NCBI GenBank assembly: GCA_947283485.1 | Contig: CAMYOU010000003.1 | Span: 15,184 to 79,183 of the forward strand | Source of the DNA: an uncultured Peptostreptococcaceae bacterium | Lineage (GTDB): Bacteria > Bacillota > Clostridia > Tissierellales > Peptoniphilaceae | Direction: 5' to 3' | Length of the DNA: 64,000 nt | In this document: piece by piece, positions 63,064-64,000 of the stretch | Numbering within the stretch: position 1 is the stretch's first letter | Layout: each line of letters starts with the position of its first letter | Notes under the pieces: model-generated | The model's input: only the letters and a program-made list of their open reading frames with translations | The model's database searches: none | Told to the model about the DNA's origin: nothing | Program-made: the position numbers and the translations under genes

Positions 63064-63196
63064 ATCTTCGAAATCACCCGAAAAATGTCTTGCATCATCT
63101 CCGAAGCCACCCGAAAATTTTTTTGCATCCCCCCCGAAGTCATCCGAAATATTTTTTTGCATCCTCTCCGAAGTCATCCAAAAAATTTTTTCCATC
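63064..63196. repeat. Degenerate 33-34-bp tandem repeat array, four copies
   Basis: Minus strand unit about GGATGACTTCGGAGAGGATG followed by CAAAAAAATTTTTC, with differences between copies. In one minus frame it gives an 11-residue repeat, for example SGGFGDDARHF then SGDFEDHAKNF. A possible ORF from ATG 63195 (weak GTAAGGG site) reads through it but degenerates later. The gap 62792-63349 otherwise contains only promoters. Confidence 0.65.
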
Positions 63197-63305
63197 CCTT
63201 ACGACTGCTCCAAAAAAATAGATGCTCCTCCGACCGAAGAAGTGTTGCTACCGCCGTCCTGACAAGCAATCCGACACGTGATCGAACAAATCTGTCATTG
63301 AATAA

Positions 63306-63333
63306 CATTGTTATCTATTCATTGTTATCTATT
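63306..63333. repeat. Perfect 14-bp tandem duplication upstream of the metallochaperone gene
   Basis: CATTGTTATCTATT occurs twice in a row. It lies in the presumed promoter region, ending 16 bases before ATG 63350, and may be a pair of regulator-binding sites or alternative -10 boxes. Confidence 0.85.
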
Positions 63334-63349
63334 GAAAGGAGGACTGCGC

Positions 63350-63568
63350 ATGCGTCCGAAAAACGAGTCCCTTGCCGGCGACATGCACTGCGAACATTGC
63401 CTCAGGAGCGTCACCGACGCCATCGACGCGCTCGACGGCGTGGCGGCAAAGGTCCGTCTCGCAGACGGCACGGCTATCGTCGCCTATGAACGATCCGTGT
63501 CCGATGAAGAACTCATCCGAGCCGTGGAATCCGCCGGCTTCGAAGTCTTAGACATCAAGCGTTCGTAA
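63350..63568 (+). CDS. Heavy-metal-associated (HMA) domain protein, CopZ-like
   Basis: Seen: AAAGGAGG before ATG 63350, 72 residues. HMA fold with the metal site MHCEHC (Cys14 and Cys17; the usual form is MTCxxC), then DAIDALDGVAAKVRLADGTAIV strands and a C-terminal ESAGFEVL block. A soluble copper(I) chaperone or a detached N-domain of a copper ATPase; the partner ATPase is not in the window. His in place of Thr before the first Cys may alter metal choice. Monocistronic, with a terminator downstream. Confidence 0.85.
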   Translation: MRPKNESLAGDMHCEHCLRSVTDAIDALDGVAAKVRLADGTAIVAYERSVSDEELIRAVESAGFEVLDIKRS

Positions 63569-63635
63569 GATCCCCGACACAAGAAGGGCCGGACATCGGC
63601 AAAGACAAACGGATCCTTCCCTTTCTTTCCACACA

Positions 63636-63675
63636 AAGACCCCGGTTTCAGAAACGAAGCCGGGGGTCTTTTTTT
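63636..63675 (+). terminator. Terminator after the HMA gene
   Basis: AAAGACCCCGG (63636-63646) pairs with CCGGGG-GTCTTT (63660-63671), followed by a T run to 63675. Confidence 0.8.
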
Positions 63676-64000
63676 GATTCCGATTCGCGCTTGTTTCGGA
63701 ATCCGAGGCACATCTCATTCGCTTAAAAGCAACACAACATAATCAAAGCACGACCATGAGGACAAAGCATCCAATCGAGCACAAAAAAACCGCACTCGTC
63801 CTCGCCTGCCTCACATACCATGAAGCATTTTGTCAAGTACCTTTTCTTATTGATTGACGCCTTATTTTGAACAACAAAAAACAGCAAACCTGTTTGATTT
63901 GCTGTAATTAAACCGATACATAATATTAAATGATAACTATCTTTCATACAAAATTTTTGAACGATAGCTATTCCTTCAACTCAAGTCAATCAAATAATTA
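63676..64000. other. AT-rich window end without a credible gene
   Basis: A minus-strand hairpin ACAGCAAA/TTTGCTGT (63881-63888 with 63898-63905) followed by six T looks like the terminator of a minus-strand gene that would start beyond the window edge. No domain-bearing ORF is seen; the 74-codon minus ORF here crosses that terminator and has no ribosome site. Confidence 0.4.

Noticed and set aside
63064..63196. Possible CRISPR array
   Set aside because: The 33-34-bp units abut without unique spacers, vary between copies, and no cas gene is present.
63723..63947. 74-codon minus ORF at the window end
   Set aside because: It crosses a terminator-like hairpin, has no ribosome site, and its composition looks random.

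Overview
The window looks like chromosomal DNA of a low-complexity anaerobic Firmicute. Supporting signs are a tmk / c-di-AMP receptor / holB / ricT block in the Bacillus-Clostridium order, recD2, walJ-rlmH, strong AGGAGG ribosome sites, Firmicute-type ABC lipoproteins and frequent TTG/GTG starts. The GC content is moderate to fairly high (many C/G third positions), with clearly AT-rich islands. A fermentative Tissierellia/Peptoniphilaceae-like host is my best guess, held with low confidence. Most genes are on the minus strand.

Layout. 1-2.2 kb: an AT-rich accessory edge with a small lipoprotein and a RhuM-family gene. 2.2-9 kb: comF-recD2, then a DHHW / MBOAT / DUF4358 / SGNH operon that probably O-acetylates an envelope polymer. 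9-11 kb (plus strand): a D,D-carboxypeptidase, tRNA-Arg(CCT) and two small membrane proteins. 11-14.3 kb: a zinc (ZnuABC-type) operon whose binding protein has a very long His-rich loop. 14.4-18.5 kb: MATE exporter, tadA, an SLC45-like MFS and an EamA permease. 18.7-26.2 kb: a maltose/maltodextrin regulon (malE, malF, malG, malK, malQ) with a canonical promoter and a cre/LacI-type operator. 26.3-30.5 kb: ricT, a short holB, two tandem darA genes, tmk and an Orn/Lys/Arg decarboxylase. 30.6-33.7 kb: a membrane protein, a polysaccharide deacetylase with a glycosyltransferase, and a flavin reductase. 33.7-41.5 kb: a divergent nucleoside-salvage locus (ribokinase against a BMP-type ABC importer plus two nucleoside hydrolases). 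41.5-45.4 kb: an accessory stretch with a decayed N6-adenine methylase, four GNAT acetyltransferases, an SGNH hydrolase and an orphan. 45.5-51 kb: an oligopeptide ABC operon (oppABCDF). 51.3-54.5 kb: purC, a metallo-beta-lactamase/pyroglutamyl-peptidase fusion, a GNAT, and a DUF2089 pair. 54.7-57.2 kb: a repeat-rich secreted surface protein with an unusual leader. 57.2-62.6 kb: PAP2, rlmH, walJ, a P-type ATPase under a yybP-ykoY (Mn2+) riboswitch, and an Rrf2 regulator. 62.6-64 kb: a 32-residue exported peptide, a degenerate 33-bp repeat array, and a CopZ-like metallochaperone.

The most interesting signal is upstream of the surface-protein gene. A promoter and ribosome site start a 43-codon leader ORF that consists largely of 14 ACAG tetranucleotides. 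In the present register its tandem stop codons fall in the loop of a strong intrinsic terminator. In the other two registers translation stops about 30 bases before the hairpin. This predicts a slipped-strand switch that acts by translation-coupled antitermination. Two further promoters, for small or mid-size membrane proteins, have 7-9 bp G/C homopolymers inside their 16-17 bp spacers. Together they suggest a phase-variable surface programme.

The three importer operons (mal, opp, nucleoside) share one design: the lipoprotein binding-protein gene comes first and is followed by a strong stem-loop before the permease/ATPase genes. This probably sets the excess of binding protein over transporter.
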